Below are positions 44,354 to 53,775 of a DNA stretch of 64,000 bases, in pieces. The stretch covers positions 1,705,001 through 1,769,000 of the forward strand of contig NZ_CP012643.1 in the NCBI RefSeq assembly GCF_001310085.1, in the 5' to 3' direction. The notes under the pieces were generated by a model. The model saw only the letters and a program-made list of their open reading frames with translations. It made no database searches and was not told the DNA's origin. The position numbers and the translations under genes are program-made. How positions within the stretch are numbered: position 1 is the stretch's first letter; the number at the start of each line of letters is the position of its first letter. Source of the stretch: Rufibacter tibetensis. GTDB taxonomy: Bacteria > Bacteroidota > Bacteroidia > Cytophagales > Hymenobacteraceae.

Positions 44354-46003
44354 TTATTTATCGGCCACCGTCCATCGTTCAAAGTCCTTGAAATAAGCGC
44401 TTCCCCAGAAGGCATAACGCGGCACCAAAGTGGTTTTCACCCGCCGTTTAAAATCAGAGAAGTTCTTCTGCTTAGGATCAGTCCAGAGCACTTCACTCAA
44501 CCCCGACATACGCGGAAACACCATGTATTCCACCTTGGCAGGGTTGCCCATGTATTCGGTCCAGACGTTGGCCTGGGCACCCAGAATGTACTTATCTAGC
44601 TTGAGTTGCTGTAACTCAGCCGGTACCGGGTTGAAGTTATACACGGCATCCAGCGGGTTGTACCCGTGAATGGCCAGGCTGTCTTTGGGGTTTTTAGATT
44701 GGTAGTTGTCAAAGTACAGCGGGTTACCCGGCGACATGATCACCGGATGATGCCGTTTTGCCGCCGCAATGCCTTCTTTTGCCCCACCCCAGTTCATGAT
44801 CACGGCTGTGGTATCTAATTGGCCTTCCAGAATCTCATGCCAGCCAATGACCTTCTTGTTCTTTTTGGCTAAATACCCTGAGACCTGCTTAATGAAATAC
44901 GTCTGAAGCTCTTTCTCGTCTTTCAGGTTATTTGCCTTCATGAACGCCTGCGTTTTGGGATCTGCTTTCCACCACATTTTGCTGCACTCGTCGCCGCCAA
45001 TATGGATGTATTCAGACGGAAACAAATCGGCCACTTCCTGAAAGACGGTCTCCAAAAACTGAAACGTAGCCGGATTAGGCGCCAGCACGTTGTTCTGCCG
45101 GTTGTACATGCCCCAGGTGTTAGCCACCTGCCAGGCAGAATCTGGTTTGGTGCTGAATTCTGGATAAGCGGCAATAATCGCGCGGCTGTGGCCGGGAATG
45201 TCAATCTCAGGAATGACGTTGATGCCCCTAATGGCCGCGTATTGTATGATGTCCTGCACCTGCTCTTGGGTGTAGAATCCGCCGTAACGAGTAGAGTCAT
45301 AGCGGGCGGGCGTGTCTTTGAAATGGCCAATGAGGGTTGAATTCCGCCAGGCACCAACTTCGGTCAGTTTAGGGTAACTTTTGATTTCCAGTCGCCAACC
45401 CTGGTCATCGGTGAGGTGCCAATGAAAGTTGTTGAATTTATGGAAGGCCAGGTAATCTATGTACTTCTTCAGGAACTCTACCGGGAAGATATGGCGGCTT
45501 ACGTCCAGGTGCATGCCGCGGTAAGCAAAGCGGGGATAATCTTTAATTTCCACAGTAGGGAATCCCACTTGTTTTTCCTTTTCAAGCGGCAAAAGTTGCA
45601 ACAAGGTTTGGATACCGTGCACCATGCCCGCCACATCTCTTGCTTTCATCCTGATCACCGTTCCGCCAGATTCCAGCCAGTACATTTCGGGGCGGTTGGC
45701 TTCAATGGTATCGTGCGCCAGCACTATTTTGGAGTGCCTGCCTTGCTTGGTGTCTGGAGTGGCGATTTCCAGTGTGAGGCCTAGCTGGTTTGTCAACAGA
45801 TCCCTCAGATAAATGGCTTGGTCCTGGTATTGGGCATCTGCTACTATCCTGGTCTGTTTATTTAGAATGACGGGGCTCTCCTGGGTGGCCGTAAAGGAAA
45901 CAGGATTCGGGACGATGTTATTGGGTGACGAAGTTTGCCCCTGGCAGTTAAGGGAAACGACCGCACATAAAACAGACAGGAAAGACAGCCAGCGTTTGTT
46001 CAT
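44354..46003 (-). CDS. Beta-N-acetylhexosaminidase, glycoside hydrolase family 20
   Basis: 549 residues. N-terminal lipoprotein-like signal (VVSLNCQGQ). The N-terminal alpha/beta domain (about 30-150) precedes the barrel. The catalytic pair is in HIGGDECSKMWW, Asp338 and Glu339. Also seen are FAYRGMHLDVSRHIFP, FHWHLTDDQGWRLEIK, and PEIDIPGHSRAIIAAYPE. GH20 enzymes remove terminal N-acetylglucosamine or galactosamine from glycans, chitin fragments or peptidoglycan-derived sugars. No chitinase or transporter is adjacent. Confidence 0.95.
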   Translation of the reverse strand: MNKRWLSFLSVLCAVVSLNCQGQTSSPNNIVPNPVSFTATQESPVILNKQTRIVADAQYQDQAIYLRDLLTNQLGLTLEIATPDTKQGRHSKIVLAHDTIEANRPEMYWLESGGTVIRMKARDVAGMVHGIQTLLQLLPLEKEKQVGFPTVEIKDYPRFAYRGMHLDVSRHIFPVEFLKKYIDYLAFHKFNNFHWHLTDDQGWRLEIKSYPKLTEVGAWRNSTLIGHFKDTPARYDSTRYGGFYTQEQVQDIIQYAAIRGINVIPEIDIPGHSRAIIAAYPEFSTKPDSAWQVANTWGMYNRQNNVLAPNPATFQFLETVFQEVADLFPSEYIHIGGDECSKMWWKADPKTQAFMKANNLKDEKELQTYFIKQVSGYLAKKNKKVIGWHEILEGQLDTTAVIMNWGGAKEGIAAAKRHHPVIMSPGNPLYFDNYQSKNPKDSLAIHGYNPLDAVYNFNPVPAELQQLKLDKYILGAQANVWTEYMGNPAKVEYMVFPRMSGLSEVLWTDPKQKNFSDFKRRVKTTLVPRYAFWGSAYFKDFERWTVADK

Positions 46004-46090
46004 TTTCAGAGGAATTTATCAGGTTTTCAAGAAGAACTTTGAAGGCGTTTCAGTAAAGCTAAGGTTAAACTAAAGACGGAGGGAAACCAA

Positions 46091-46124
46091 ACGGCCTTTC
46101 TTCAAGCAAGAGAAGAAAGGCCGT
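46091..46124. terminator. 12-bp hairpin between M28 and GH20 genes
   Basis: ACGGCCTTTCTT and AAGAAAGGCCGT are perfect complements over a 10-nt loop. No strong U tract on the minus side, so termination of the M28 gene is likely but not certain. Confidence 0.5.
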
Positions 46125-46145
46125 AAAAATGGTTGCTTAACCTGT

Positions 46146-47702
46146 TTATGACTGCGGTTTCACCTGCGGAAGCGCCTTACGTGGCAGCTTGTCTTTCCGG
46201 ATAGCCGATTGGTACACGAAAGAAGCCACAATCACAGAAGCCAGCTTCAGGTCATCGGCCTGGAGGCGGTCATAGGTGTCCATGTTGGTGTGGTGCGTAC
46301 GCGTGTTGTACTCTAACCCATCCTGAATGAACTGGAAGCCCGGTAGGCCTAGTCCGTCAAAGGAAAGGTGGTCGGTGCCGCCAGTGTTGCGGTTGGTTAC
46401 GGTAGTAGCGCCCAGGTCATTGAACGGCTTCAACCACTCTTTGAACAATGGAGCCACCGCCTCATTTCCTTGGGTGTAAATGCCTCTGATCTTACCTGAA
46501 CCATTGTCCAGGTTAAAGTAAGCGGCAATCTTGGCGTGTTCTGGCAACAGTTTCATGGTAGCCGGGTCACCTAAGTGTTTCTTTGCGTAGCCGCGGGAGC
46601 CATGCAATCCTTGCTCCTCACCACCCCACAAAGCAATCCGGATGGTGCGTTTCGGCTGTAAATTGAGGGCTTTGATAATGCGTACGGCTTCCATCATCAC
46701 GGCCACGCCAGCAGCATTATCGGTAGCGCCGGTGGCGGCATGCCAGGAGTCAATGTGCCCACCCAGCATCACAATTTCAGACTTCAGTTTTTTATCGGTA
46801 CCCGGAATCTCCGCGATGACGTTGTAGCCTTGCTGATCTTCTGTTAAGAAGCGGGTTTTGCTTTCCAGTTCCACTTCCACGGGAATACCAGCGGCCAACA
46901 GACGGCTCATGCGGGCCAAATCTTCCTGAGCCATTTCAAACTCGGGCAGTACGGGCTTGGCATCCATGGCGTACGAAGCGCCGTTGCTGGTAAAGAAGGT
47001 TCCGTGCGAACCGCTGCGTCCGCTGAACATGGCCACGGCGCCCTCTTTCAGGAACATCTCGCTCATCTTCGTCATCAACGCCCGACGGGCCAGCATGGTG
47101 GCTCTTTGCTCATCGGTCATGGGCGTGCGACCAGCAGTAGATTGTACGGGCTCCGCCATTTTCTGGAGCTGCTCGTCGGTGTAGCGGCTGGCGTCAGCGG
47201 TGAAGGTAGTTTTGATAGGGGTAGTTACTTCCATCATGACCACCTTGCCCTGCAGTTTGCCGGCATATTGCGCTAAATCTTCTTCTTTAGAGGCTTTCAC
47301 CAACATTACCTGTGCTTTTACCGGACCGTTAGTACCCGGTGTCCAGGCTTTGGGCGACCCGATCATGGGCTGGTAATACGGCTTGGTGAGCGCCAGGTAT
47401 GATTTTTCTACTTCCCACCCCTTGCCAAAGGTTCCCCACGGCTCTATTACCGCATTCTTCAGTCCCCAGGAAGTTAGTTTGTCTTTGGTCCATTGGTTTG
47501 CTTTGGCAAGACCAGTAGAGCCCGAAAGGCGCGGGCCGTTCACATCGGTGAGATAAAAGGCGATGTCCATCACCTGTGATTTATTCAATCCTTCCTGGCG
47601 GATTTTCTCTACCACGGCAGCATCCAAAGGTTCTACTTGTTGGGCAAACGCGGGCATCGCCAAAAAGGCGGCACCTAAGACTAATTGCAGGGTTTTGTTC
47701 AT
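46146..47702 (-). CDS. M28-type metallopeptidase, exported
   Basis: 518 residues. Signal peptide MNKTLQLVLGAAFLAMPAFAQQ. A PA (protease-associated) like insertion (about 130-260) is followed by the zinc ligands: GGHIDSWHAATGATDNAAG (His and Asp, bridging Asp), WGGEEQGLHGSRGY (Glu general base and Glu ligand), and GGTDHLSFDGLGLPG (final His). Typical for M28/M20 aminopeptidases or carboxypeptidases of Bacteroidota. It cleaves peptides in periplasm or outside. Neighbouring M1 and S33 peptidases in this window indicate a peptide-scavenging life style. Confidence 0.93.
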   Translation of the reverse strand: MNKTLQLVLGAAFLAMPAFAQQVEPLDAAVVEKIRQEGLNKSQVMDIAFYLTDVNGPRLSGSTGLAKANQWTKDKLTSWGLKNAVIEPWGTFGKGWEVEKSYLALTKPYYQPMIGSPKAWTPGTNGPVKAQVMLVKASKEEDLAQYAGKLQGKVVMMEVTTPIKTTFTADASRYTDEQLQKMAEPVQSTAGRTPMTDEQRATMLARRALMTKMSEMFLKEGAVAMFSGRSGSHGTFFTSNGASYAMDAKPVLPEFEMAQEDLARMSRLLAAGIPVEVELESKTRFLTEDQQGYNVIAEIPGTDKKLKSEIVMLGGHIDSWHAATGATDNAAGVAVMMEAVRIIKALNLQPKRTIRIALWGGEEQGLHGSRGYAKKHLGDPATMKLLPEHAKIAAYFNLDNGSGKIRGIYTQGNEAVAPLFKEWLKPFNDLGATTVTNRNTGGTDHLSFDGLGLPGFQFIQDGLEYNTRTHHTNMDTYDRLQADDLKLASVIVASFVYQSAIRKDKLPRKALPQVKPQS

Positions 47703-47805
47703 GGGCAGGAGGTTGTTTGTTTTGTGTTAGGTAAATATAAGAAAGGCCTTCTACTCTACCAACAATCCGCTAAAAACCTCATTTTGAACAAAATAGAAAA
47801 TCCCT

Positions 47806-48414
47806 CTAATTATTTGCCTGCCCGTAAGTTTTGAGGTAAGAGGTCTCCAACTTGTACTTACCGGGCTTCATGATGCGGTAGACTTCGATGCTTGACCAGC
47901 GGTTAAACATTTTATCAGCCCTGAAATACCTTTTCACCAAAATCAGGTTTTTAGAGGGCAGCAGCACCGGATAGGAGTAGGCGTAATGGGAAGCAGGCGC
48001 CAGATTAAGTTGCTGCAGCAGCATCGTATTCTCCGGAAAATCTTTCTCCGTCCATTCGGTTCTAGGCTGCTGTCTTATTTTGGATTTGATGCGCTCAAAC
48101 TCTGCTTTGGTTAGGCGGTAATCCATTTTAAGTTGCGGACCGGCCCCATGCAATCCCTGCCGGGCAGCGATGCGGCTTTCATCAGAGATGGTGACTTTGG
48201 CCCACAGGGAGTCATTGAGGTACACCTCAGACAACTTCCAAGGCAGGATGTTTTTGTCTACCCGTTTGTGCATACCATTCTGGGTAGCCAGGTACCGGAC
48301 AAAATCCTGAATTATCTGAGTTTCCGCTTTCGTCTCCTGGGCCACCCCTATTGAGCAGGTAAACAACAGGAAAAAGCAGAAGAAACCGGATAACACGAAA
48401 GACCTTATATGCAT
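47806..48414 (-). CDS. Exported hypothetical protein
   Basis: 202 residues from MHIRSFVLSGFFCFFLLF; an ATG four codons upstream is possible. A signal peptide ends near GVAQE. The mature part alternates Lys/Arg/Glu-rich segments with hydrophobic strands (WAKVTISDESRIAAR, YSYPVLLPSKNLILVKRYF, SIEVYRIMKPGKYKLE). I do not recognise a family. It is not obviously linked to neighbours; 254 bp of gap with a family-1 palindrome lies upstream. Confidence 0.65.
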   Translation of the reverse strand: MHIRSFVLSGFFCFFLLFTCSIGVAQETKAETQIIQDFVRYLATQNGMHKRVDKNILPWKLSEVYLNDSLWAKVTISDESRIAARQGLHGAGPQLKMDYRLTKAEFERIKSKIRQQPRTEWTEKDFPENTMLLQQLNLAPASHYAYSYPVLLPSKNLILVKRYFRADKMFNRWSSIEVYRIMKPGKYKLETSYLKTYGQANN

Positions 48415-48529
48415 GGCACAGAACACAAAAAATAAATGACAATATCGGAAGAACCCCTTCCAATTACAACCAAGCCTGCTGGCTGAGCCCTGCCACCAGT
48501 TGATAAAGACCTTTCTGGCAAAGCAACCT

Positions 48530-48565
48530 GTTCTAAAGCTTCTTTCAGGAAAACAAGCCTAAAAC
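48530..48565. repeat. Dispersed intergenic palindrome, family 1
   Basis: Left GTTCTAAAGCTTCTTTC, centre AGG, right AAAACAAGCCTAAAAC. The inverse of the right arm matches the left at about 11 of 17 positions. Confidence 0.5.
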
Positions 48566-48681
48566 AATCCTCAGTAAACAATACATGTAGATGAGTGGGC
48601 TCAACAGAAGCCAGGTAGATTGATGCTCCTAGGTCTTCTTCCGCTTTAAGCTTGATTTGCCAAAACCGTGCCTAAAATAGG

Positions 48682-49302
48682 CTAGAATGTGGCTCCCCAG
48701 AGGCAAATACCCAGGAGAAAACCTAAGGAAAATCCGGTGTACACCTGTTTGGAGTTATGTGCACCCAAAGCCAGCCTGGCCGCAATAACCGCACCACAGA
48801 TCACGCACCCCACCGTTACCGGATACAAGAGATATCCTTCTGGCAGCCACCCGTGCAGCAGCACCAGAATTCCTAAGGTGCCTCCTACTCCAATGCTGTG
48901 GGCGCTTATTTTCCAGAACTGGTTAATAACCAGTGTAGCGTACACAGACGCAGTGATGACTGCCATGATCAAAAAGAACAGGTTGTCAAAGAAAGAAATT
49001 TGGTAAAAGACCACCGTTAAAACTGTGTAACAGGTAGCGGCTATGAGAAGCGGCCAGCGTCGGTCGGTGCGGTCATCAAGAGTAATAGAGCTTATCAGGC
49101 CCGCCTGCTGCATGAGGAGCGTCCCAAATACAGGCAGCAGAAACGTTAAAATGAAGACCAGCAGTACAATGAGCCGCCTGCCCTCTGGCGGGTATGAAAA
49201 CACCTCCGGCGGCAGATAATACAGCAGCAAACTGAACAGGTACGTGGGCAGGAGCAACGGGTGAAAGAGCACTGAGAGTACCGTCGCGAAGCGGGAATTC
49301 AC
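48682..49302 (-). CDS. PAP2-like membrane protein with degenerate catalytic motif
   Basis: 206 residues, six predicted membrane helices. The sequence fits the type-2 phosphatidic acid phosphatase fold: LDDRTDRRWP resembles motif 1, KISAHSIGVGG motif 2 (normally PSGH), and ARLALGAHNSKQVYTG motif 3 (normally SRxxxxxHxxxD). The aspartate that activates the catalytic histidine in motif 3 is replaced by Gln. So the fold is PAP2-like, but activity as a phosphatase is doubtful. Downstream of it is the rpoN gene with an AT-rich inverted repeat between. Confidence 0.72.
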   Translation of the reverse strand: MNSRFATVLSVLFHPLLLPTYLFSLLLYYLPPEVFSYPPEGRRLIVLLVFILTFLLPVFGTLLMQQAGLISSITLDDRTDRRWPLLIAATCYTVLTVVFYQISFFDNLFFLIMAVITASVYATLVINQFWKISAHSIGVGGTLGILVLLHGWLPEGYLLYPVTVGCVICGAVIAARLALGAHNSKQVYTGFSLGFLLGICLWGATF

Positions 49303-49308
49303 TTTTTT

Positions 49309-49433
49309 TAATTAGAAATTAAAAATTCAAAATTAAGAATTGGGCACCTGTCAACTCTTTAGCAAGTACTGCTTTCCCTTCAAGCCTGAAACCATAAACT
49401 TCATTTCTAATTTCTAATTCATAATTTCTAATT
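49309..49433. repeat. AT-rich inverted repeat, family 3
   Basis: Left arm 49309-49340 begins TAATTAGAAATTAAAAATTC; right arm 49403-49433 ends CATAATTTCTAATT. Arms pair imperfectly over about 31 bp around a roughly 62-bp interior. The AATTAGAAATT core is shared with the element at 24890. Confidence 0.6.
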
Positions 49434-49447
49434 GGAAGCTTCGCTTT

Positions 49448-50929
49448 CTACAGTTCTTTCCGTAGGCGGGCTACCGGTATGTTCAATTGCTCACGGTACT
49501 TGGCTACGGTGCGGCGGGCGATGTTGTAGCCTTTCTCGTTGAGCATCTTCTCAATCTTGTCATCAGACAGAGGCTTGGCCTTGTTTTCAGCGTCAATGAT
49601 GTCTTTGAGAATGGCTTTCACCTCACGGCTACTGGCGTCTTCACCGGCATCGGTGGCGATGCCTTCTGAGAAGAAGAACTTCAGCGGAATAATCCCGAAC
49701 TCCGTTTGCACACTTTTGCTGTTGGCCACGCGGCTTACGGTAGAAATGTCCATACCTATGTCTTCGGCAATGTCTTTCAGGATCATCGGCTTCAGCTTGC
49801 TTTCATCACCCTCCAGGAAATAGTCGTACTGACGGCGGAGAATGGCTTCCATGGTGCGCAAAAGCGTGTTCTGGCGCTGCTTAATAGCATCAATAAACCA
49901 TTTGGCGGCATCCAGTTTCTGCTTCACAAACGTGACCGTCTCCTTCAGCTTCTTGTCCTTTTTTGAGCCTTTGTCATAGGCGTCAAACATATCTGCATAG
50001 GAGCGAGAAATGCGCAGGTCTGGGGCATTGCGGGCGTTTAGCGACAATTGCAGCTCGCCGTCTTCATTAGTGATAATGAAGTCTGGTATTACGTACTGCA
50101 CCCGGGTGGCACCGCCGGTTCCGCCGGGTTTAGGGTTCAGCTTCAATATCAAGTCAATGGCCGCCTTCAACTCATAATCTTCCAGCTCCAGCTTCTGCTG
50201 AATCTTGGCATAATGTTTCTTGGTGAACTCGTCAAAGCAGTCATGGATGATCTGCTCGGCCACTTCTGTGATCTCATCTGGTTCACGGCGTTCCAGTTGC
50301 AACAAGAGGCACTCCTGCAGGTCACGGGCGGCAATGCCGGGTGGGTCAAACGCCTGAATGCGGCGCAACACGTCTTCAATCTCCTGCTCAGAGGCATCTA
50401 TGTTCTGCGAAAACGCCAGATCATTGGAGATAGCCTGTAGTTCACGTCTAATGTAGCCGTCCTGATCAATAGAACCAATTAGCTGCTCGCCGATGGCCAT
50501 CTGCTTGGGATCCAGGTTCAGGAACCCTAATTGGTCCATGAGTGCATCGGTGAGAGAGCCGGTGAAGGCAATGGGCATTTCACGGTCTTCCTCGTCGCCG
50601 GGCCCGTCGCCCTGCATCTTGTACCCGGCTATCTCGTCATCATTGAGGTAATCGCCCAGGTCTACATCGTCATCGTCTCGGCGGGCTTCATCTTCGGCAA
50701 AGTCATCCTCGGTGTTGTCGAAATCTTCATCGGCATCACTGTTAGAATCATCGTTATCGGTCGCAGGCTCATCAGCGACATCCCCTTCTTCCAGAGCGGG
50801 GTTCATCTCCAGTTCTTCTTTGATGCGGGCCTCCAACTCAGCGGTAGGCACCTGCAGCAACTTGATGAACTGTATCTGCTGCGGCGATAATTTCTGGGAT
50901 AAAAGCTGTTTTAAGTCGAGTCTCTGCAT
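49448..50929 (-). CDS. rpoN: RNA polymerase sigma-54 factor
   Basis: 493 residues from MQRLDLKQLLSQKLSPQQIQ; an 8-residue longer start exists but this one gives the canonical Gln-rich activator-interacting region. It is followed by a strongly acidic region II (about 55-110, many Asp and Glu), the core-binding domain and the C-terminal DNA-binding part, which ends in the RpoN box ARRTVAKYRE and RLRKEL. It directs RNA polymerase to -24/-12 promoters and needs an ATP-driven activator, none of which is in this window. Divergent from asnS, 233 bp apart. Confidence 0.96.
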   Translation of the reverse strand: MQRLDLKQLLSQKLSPQQIQFIKLLQVPTAELEARIKEELEMNPALEEGDVADEPATDNDDSNSDADEDFDNTEDDFAEDEARRDDDDVDLGDYLNDDEIAGYKMQGDGPGDEEDREMPIAFTGSLTDALMDQLGFLNLDPKQMAIGEQLIGSIDQDGYIRRELQAISNDLAFSQNIDASEQEIEDVLRRIQAFDPPGIAARDLQECLLLQLERREPDEITEVAEQIIHDCFDEFTKKHYAKIQQKLELEDYELKAAIDLILKLNPKPGGTGGATRVQYVIPDFIITNEDGELQLSLNARNAPDLRISRSYADMFDAYDKGSKKDKKLKETVTFVKQKLDAAKWFIDAIKQRQNTLLRTMEAILRRQYDYFLEGDESKLKPMILKDIAEDIGMDISTVSRVANSKSVQTEFGIIPLKFFFSEGIATDAGEDASSREVKAILKDIIDAENKAKPLSDDKIEKMLNEKGYNIARRTVAKYREQLNIPVARLRKEL

Positions 50930-51102
50930 AAAAAAACGGCACCAACCACACATGTGCGGACTAGCCCAAAGTTATGGTTTTTTACTACTGGTTTGCAAAA
51001 AAGGTTAAATTTGGCACGCGCCTGGTATGTTAAATATCCAAGTAGAGCAGGCTGCTTACAACAAGACTTTCTTTTCAGTTAAGAACTTTGGCCCTGTATA
51101 CC

Positions 51103-51110
51103 TACTTTTG
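51103..51110 (+). promoter_or_regulatory. Candidate -7 element of asnS
   Basis: TACTTTTG fits TAnnTTTG, 52 bp upstream of the start; no strong -33. Confidence 0.4.
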
Positions 51111-51162
51111 CACGAGTTAAATACGTGCTACCTGAGACGTGCTACGTGATACGAGAAAGAAC

Positions 51163-52551
51163 ATGAAAAGAACCAAAGTAAAAGAAGTCCTTCAGACGCC
51201 CGCCAGCGGACAGGAGGTATTGGTAAAAGGTTGGGTGCGCACCAAGCGCGGCAACAAGTTTGTGACATTTATCGCCGTGAATGACGGCTCTACAATCCAT
51301 AATATCCAGGTGGTGGCTGACATGACCTTGTTCACCGACGAGGCCCTGAAGGAAGTTACCACTGGCGCCAGTGTGTCTGTACTGGGTTCTTTGGTTCAAA
51401 GCCAGGGCAAAGGCCAGTCCGTTGAGATTCAGGCCCGCACCATTGAAGTGCTAGGTACTGCTGATCCTGAGACGTATCCGTTGCAGAAGAAAGGCCATTC
51501 TTTGGAGTTCCTGCGGGAGATTGCTCACCTGCGCCCGCGCACCAACACGTTTGGGGCGGTATTGCGCATCAGGCATGCCATGGCCTTCGCGGTTCACCAG
51601 TACTTCAATAACAAAGGATTCTTCTACATCCATACGCCAATCATCACGGCCTCAGATGCTGAAGGAGCAGGTGAAATGTTCAGGGTAACCACGCTTGACC
51701 CGGTAAACCCACCCAAGACCGAGACAGGCGAAGTAGACTTTTCAGAAGACTTCTTCGGGAAATCTACCAACCTGACGGTGTCTGGCCAATTAGAGGGCGA
51801 AGTAACCGCCATGGCTTTGTCTGAGATCTACACCTTCGGACCAACGTTCCGGGCCGAGAACTCCAACACCAGCCGTCACTTAGCGGAGTTCTGGATGATT
51901 GAACCAGAGATGGCTTTCTATGAACTGGAAGACAACATGGACCTGGCCGAGGACTTCCTGAAGTACCTGGTGCGCTATGCCCTGGACAACTGCATGGATG
52001 ATCTCCAGTTCCTGAACGACATGTATGACAAAGAACTGCTTAGCCGCCTGAACTTTGTGGTAGAGAATGATTTCCAGCGTTTAACTTACACCGAAGCCAT
52101 TGACGTGCTGGTAGGTGCCAAACAGAAGTTTGAGTACAAAGTGGAATGGGGCACTGACCTACAGAGTGAGCATGAACGCTACCTGGTAGAGAAGCACTAC
52201 AAGAAACCGGTAATCCTGACCAACTACCCTAAAGACATCAAGTCTTTCTATATGAAGCTCAACGATGACGGCAAAACTGTGCGGGCAATGGACGTGTTGT
52301 TCCCGGGCATTGGGGAAATCATTGGCGGCTCACAGCGTGAGGAAAGCTACGAGAAACTGGTGACGCGTATGCGGGAAATGGGCGTACCGGAGAAAGAAAT
52401 GTGGTGGTTCCTGGATACCCGTCGTTTTGGAACTGTGCCGCACAGCGGATTCGGTTTAGGCTTTGAGCGTCTGTTGCTGTTTGTAACCGGCATGGGCAAC
52501 ATAAGAGACGTAATTCCTTTCCCACGTTTCCCGAAAAGCGCAGAGTTTTAA
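51163..52551 (+). CDS. asnS: Asparaginyl-tRNA synthetase
   Basis: 462 residues from [17 protein letters not shown]; an 8-residue longer frame start is less likely. The N-terminal OB fold ([19 protein letters not shown]) binds the anticodon, and class II motifs follow: motif 2 [19 protein letters not shown] and motif 3 [12 protein letters not shown]. The [11 protein letters not shown] stretch is typical of AsnRS. The enzyme charges tRNA-Asn. It ends with a terminator at 52576 and diverges from rpoN. Length fits bacterial AsnRS. Confidence 0.96.
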   Translation: MKRTKVKEVLQTPASGQEVLVKGWVRTKRGNKFVTFIAVNDGSTIHNIQVVADMTLFTDEALKEVTTGASVSVLGSLVQSQGKGQSVEIQARTIEVLGTADPETYPLQKKGHSLEFLREIAHLRPRTNTFGAVLRIRHAMAFAVHQYFNNKGFFYIHTPIITASDAEGAGEMFRVTTLDPVNPPKTETGEVDFSEDFFGKSTNLTVSGQLEGEVTAMALSEIYTFGPTFRAENSNTSRHLAEFWMIEPEMAFYELEDNMDLAEDFLKYLVRYALDNCMDDLQFLNDMYDKELLSRLNFVVENDFQRLTYTEAIDVLVGAKQKFEYKVEWGTDLQSEHERYLVEKHYKKPVILTNYPKDIKSFYMKLNDDGKTVRAMDVLFPGIGEIIGGSQREESYEKLVTRMREMGVPEKEMWWFLDTRRFGTVPHSGFGLGFERLLLFVTGMGNIRDVIPFPRFPKSAEF

Positions 52552-52575
52552 ACTGCTCTTAGATAAACACTTCAT

Positions 52576-52618
52576 AACAGCCGCCCTCCTGTTCTTATAC
52601 AGTAGGGCGGTTCTGTTT
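52576..52618 (+). terminator. asnS terminator
   Basis: CCGCCCT pairs with AGGGCGG, with AACAG/CTGTT extending the base; TTTT follows. Confidence 0.7.
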
Positions 52619-52649
52619 TACCGCTCTTTTAAGAAAATAACCTCGTTTC
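52615..52649. repeat. Dispersed intergenic palindrome, family 1
   Basis: GTTTTACCGCTCTTTT, centre AAG, then AAAATAACCTCGTTTC. Confidence 0.45.
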
Positions 52650-52984
52650 TATAATGACATCTCTAAATCTGAAATGGCAGACAGGCTTTTAGAAGACCAA
52701 TACTCATTTGGGGTTTATCAAGTGATTCAATTTCCTTGATCTTTCTTTTGAATTTACCCGTACTGCCACGTACTATTCTCCTTTCTAGCTTTTATCGCTT
52801 CAGAGTCGTTAAGAAATGGTCATTACTCCTGATAAATTCTGTGCTTCAGCAATCCACTTTACTTAGTATAATCATATATTTATTAGTTTCAGACAAATAC
52901 ACCTAAAATATTTAGTATTTTTAATATATATTATTTTACTTTGTATTGACAAACAAACTTTACAAACCCACTAACAGCCAAACT

Positions 52985-53512
52985 ATGATAAGACGCTTTA
53001 CTCTACTCGTGTTTATGTTTGCTTGGGCATTAGGTTCCACGCAAGCCCAGAGCATTAAACAAAAAAGCAAAGAGCGCGCGGCGTTAATGAAGCAAAAAGA
53101 AAAAGAACGTGCTGAATTAGCGAAGCAGAGAGCGAAGGAGCGGAAAGAATTTGCCAAGCAAAAGCAAATTGCCCGTGAAGCACTCATTGACGCTAAATAC
53201 GAGGCCTTGGATATTGCTTACATGGAAAGAGAAGAGGCCAGAAGAATAGCTGAGAAAGAAAGACTCGCGGCCCTCAAGCAGAAAGAAGAGGAAAGAGAAA
53301 ACGCCATAAAGGAAAAACAACGGGCTGCTAAAGAAAAAGAGCGCCAGGCTAAGCTTGCCATCAAGCAAAAAGAAGAAGCTAAAAAGCTAGCTGCCAAAGA
53401 ACGTACGCGGGCTTTAAAAGAAAAAGAAGCTGCCCGTAGAGAAGAAGAGGCCAAACGTAAATTAGAGGCCAAAGAAAAAGAGGCAAAGGAGAAATTGGCA
53501 ACTAATAAATAG
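52985..53512 (+). CDS. Exported, extremely charged helical protein
   Basis: 175 residues from MIRRFTLLVFMFAWALGST; a TTG start 13 codons upstream is less likely. A signal peptide ends at TQAQS. The entire mature part (about 22-175) is a Lys/Glu/Arg/Ala repeat (KEKERAELAKQRAKERKEF, LKQKEEERENAIKEKQRA) without Pro or Gly, typical of a single alpha helix or coiled coil, strongly basic overall. Such proteins can be spacers, membrane-to-peptidoglycan or nucleic-acid binders. No family is recognised. Isolated in an AT-rich area. Confidence 0.75.
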   Translation: MIRRFTLLVFMFAWALGSTQAQSIKQKSKERAALMKQKEKERAELAKQRAKERKEFAKQKQIAREALIDAKYEALDIAYMEREEARRIAEKERLAALKQKEEERENAIKEKQRAAKEKERQAKLAIKQKEEAKKLAAKERTRALKEKEAARREEEAKRKLEAKEKEAKEKLATNK

Positions 53513-53775
53513 CTTTTCCTTAGGTTAGCCAAAATCTATTTATACAAATCCTGCAGGCATTCGCTTCTATCACGTAACTGATTTTAGCTCATTCCGCACA
53601 GCTTTATTCATTACGGAGAGTGGCTCGAGGAAACACTTTACTGCCACCCTTCCTACTCACTTGGATCAGATGCCAGCTATCTGGGCTATTCCTTCGCTTG
53701 TGCAAATGGAACAGCCGGTATCCGTTTTAACTCTTCTTTTTTAAAACAGACGACAAATTTAAACTGAGTTCTGCC

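Larger units (their letters stand above)
52552..52984. other. Intergenic region, 433 bp
   Basis: It holds the asnS terminator (52576-52618), a family-1 palindrome (52615-52649) and then about 330 bp of AT-rich sequence without coding frames, becoming very AT-rich before the next gene. Confidence 0.6.
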
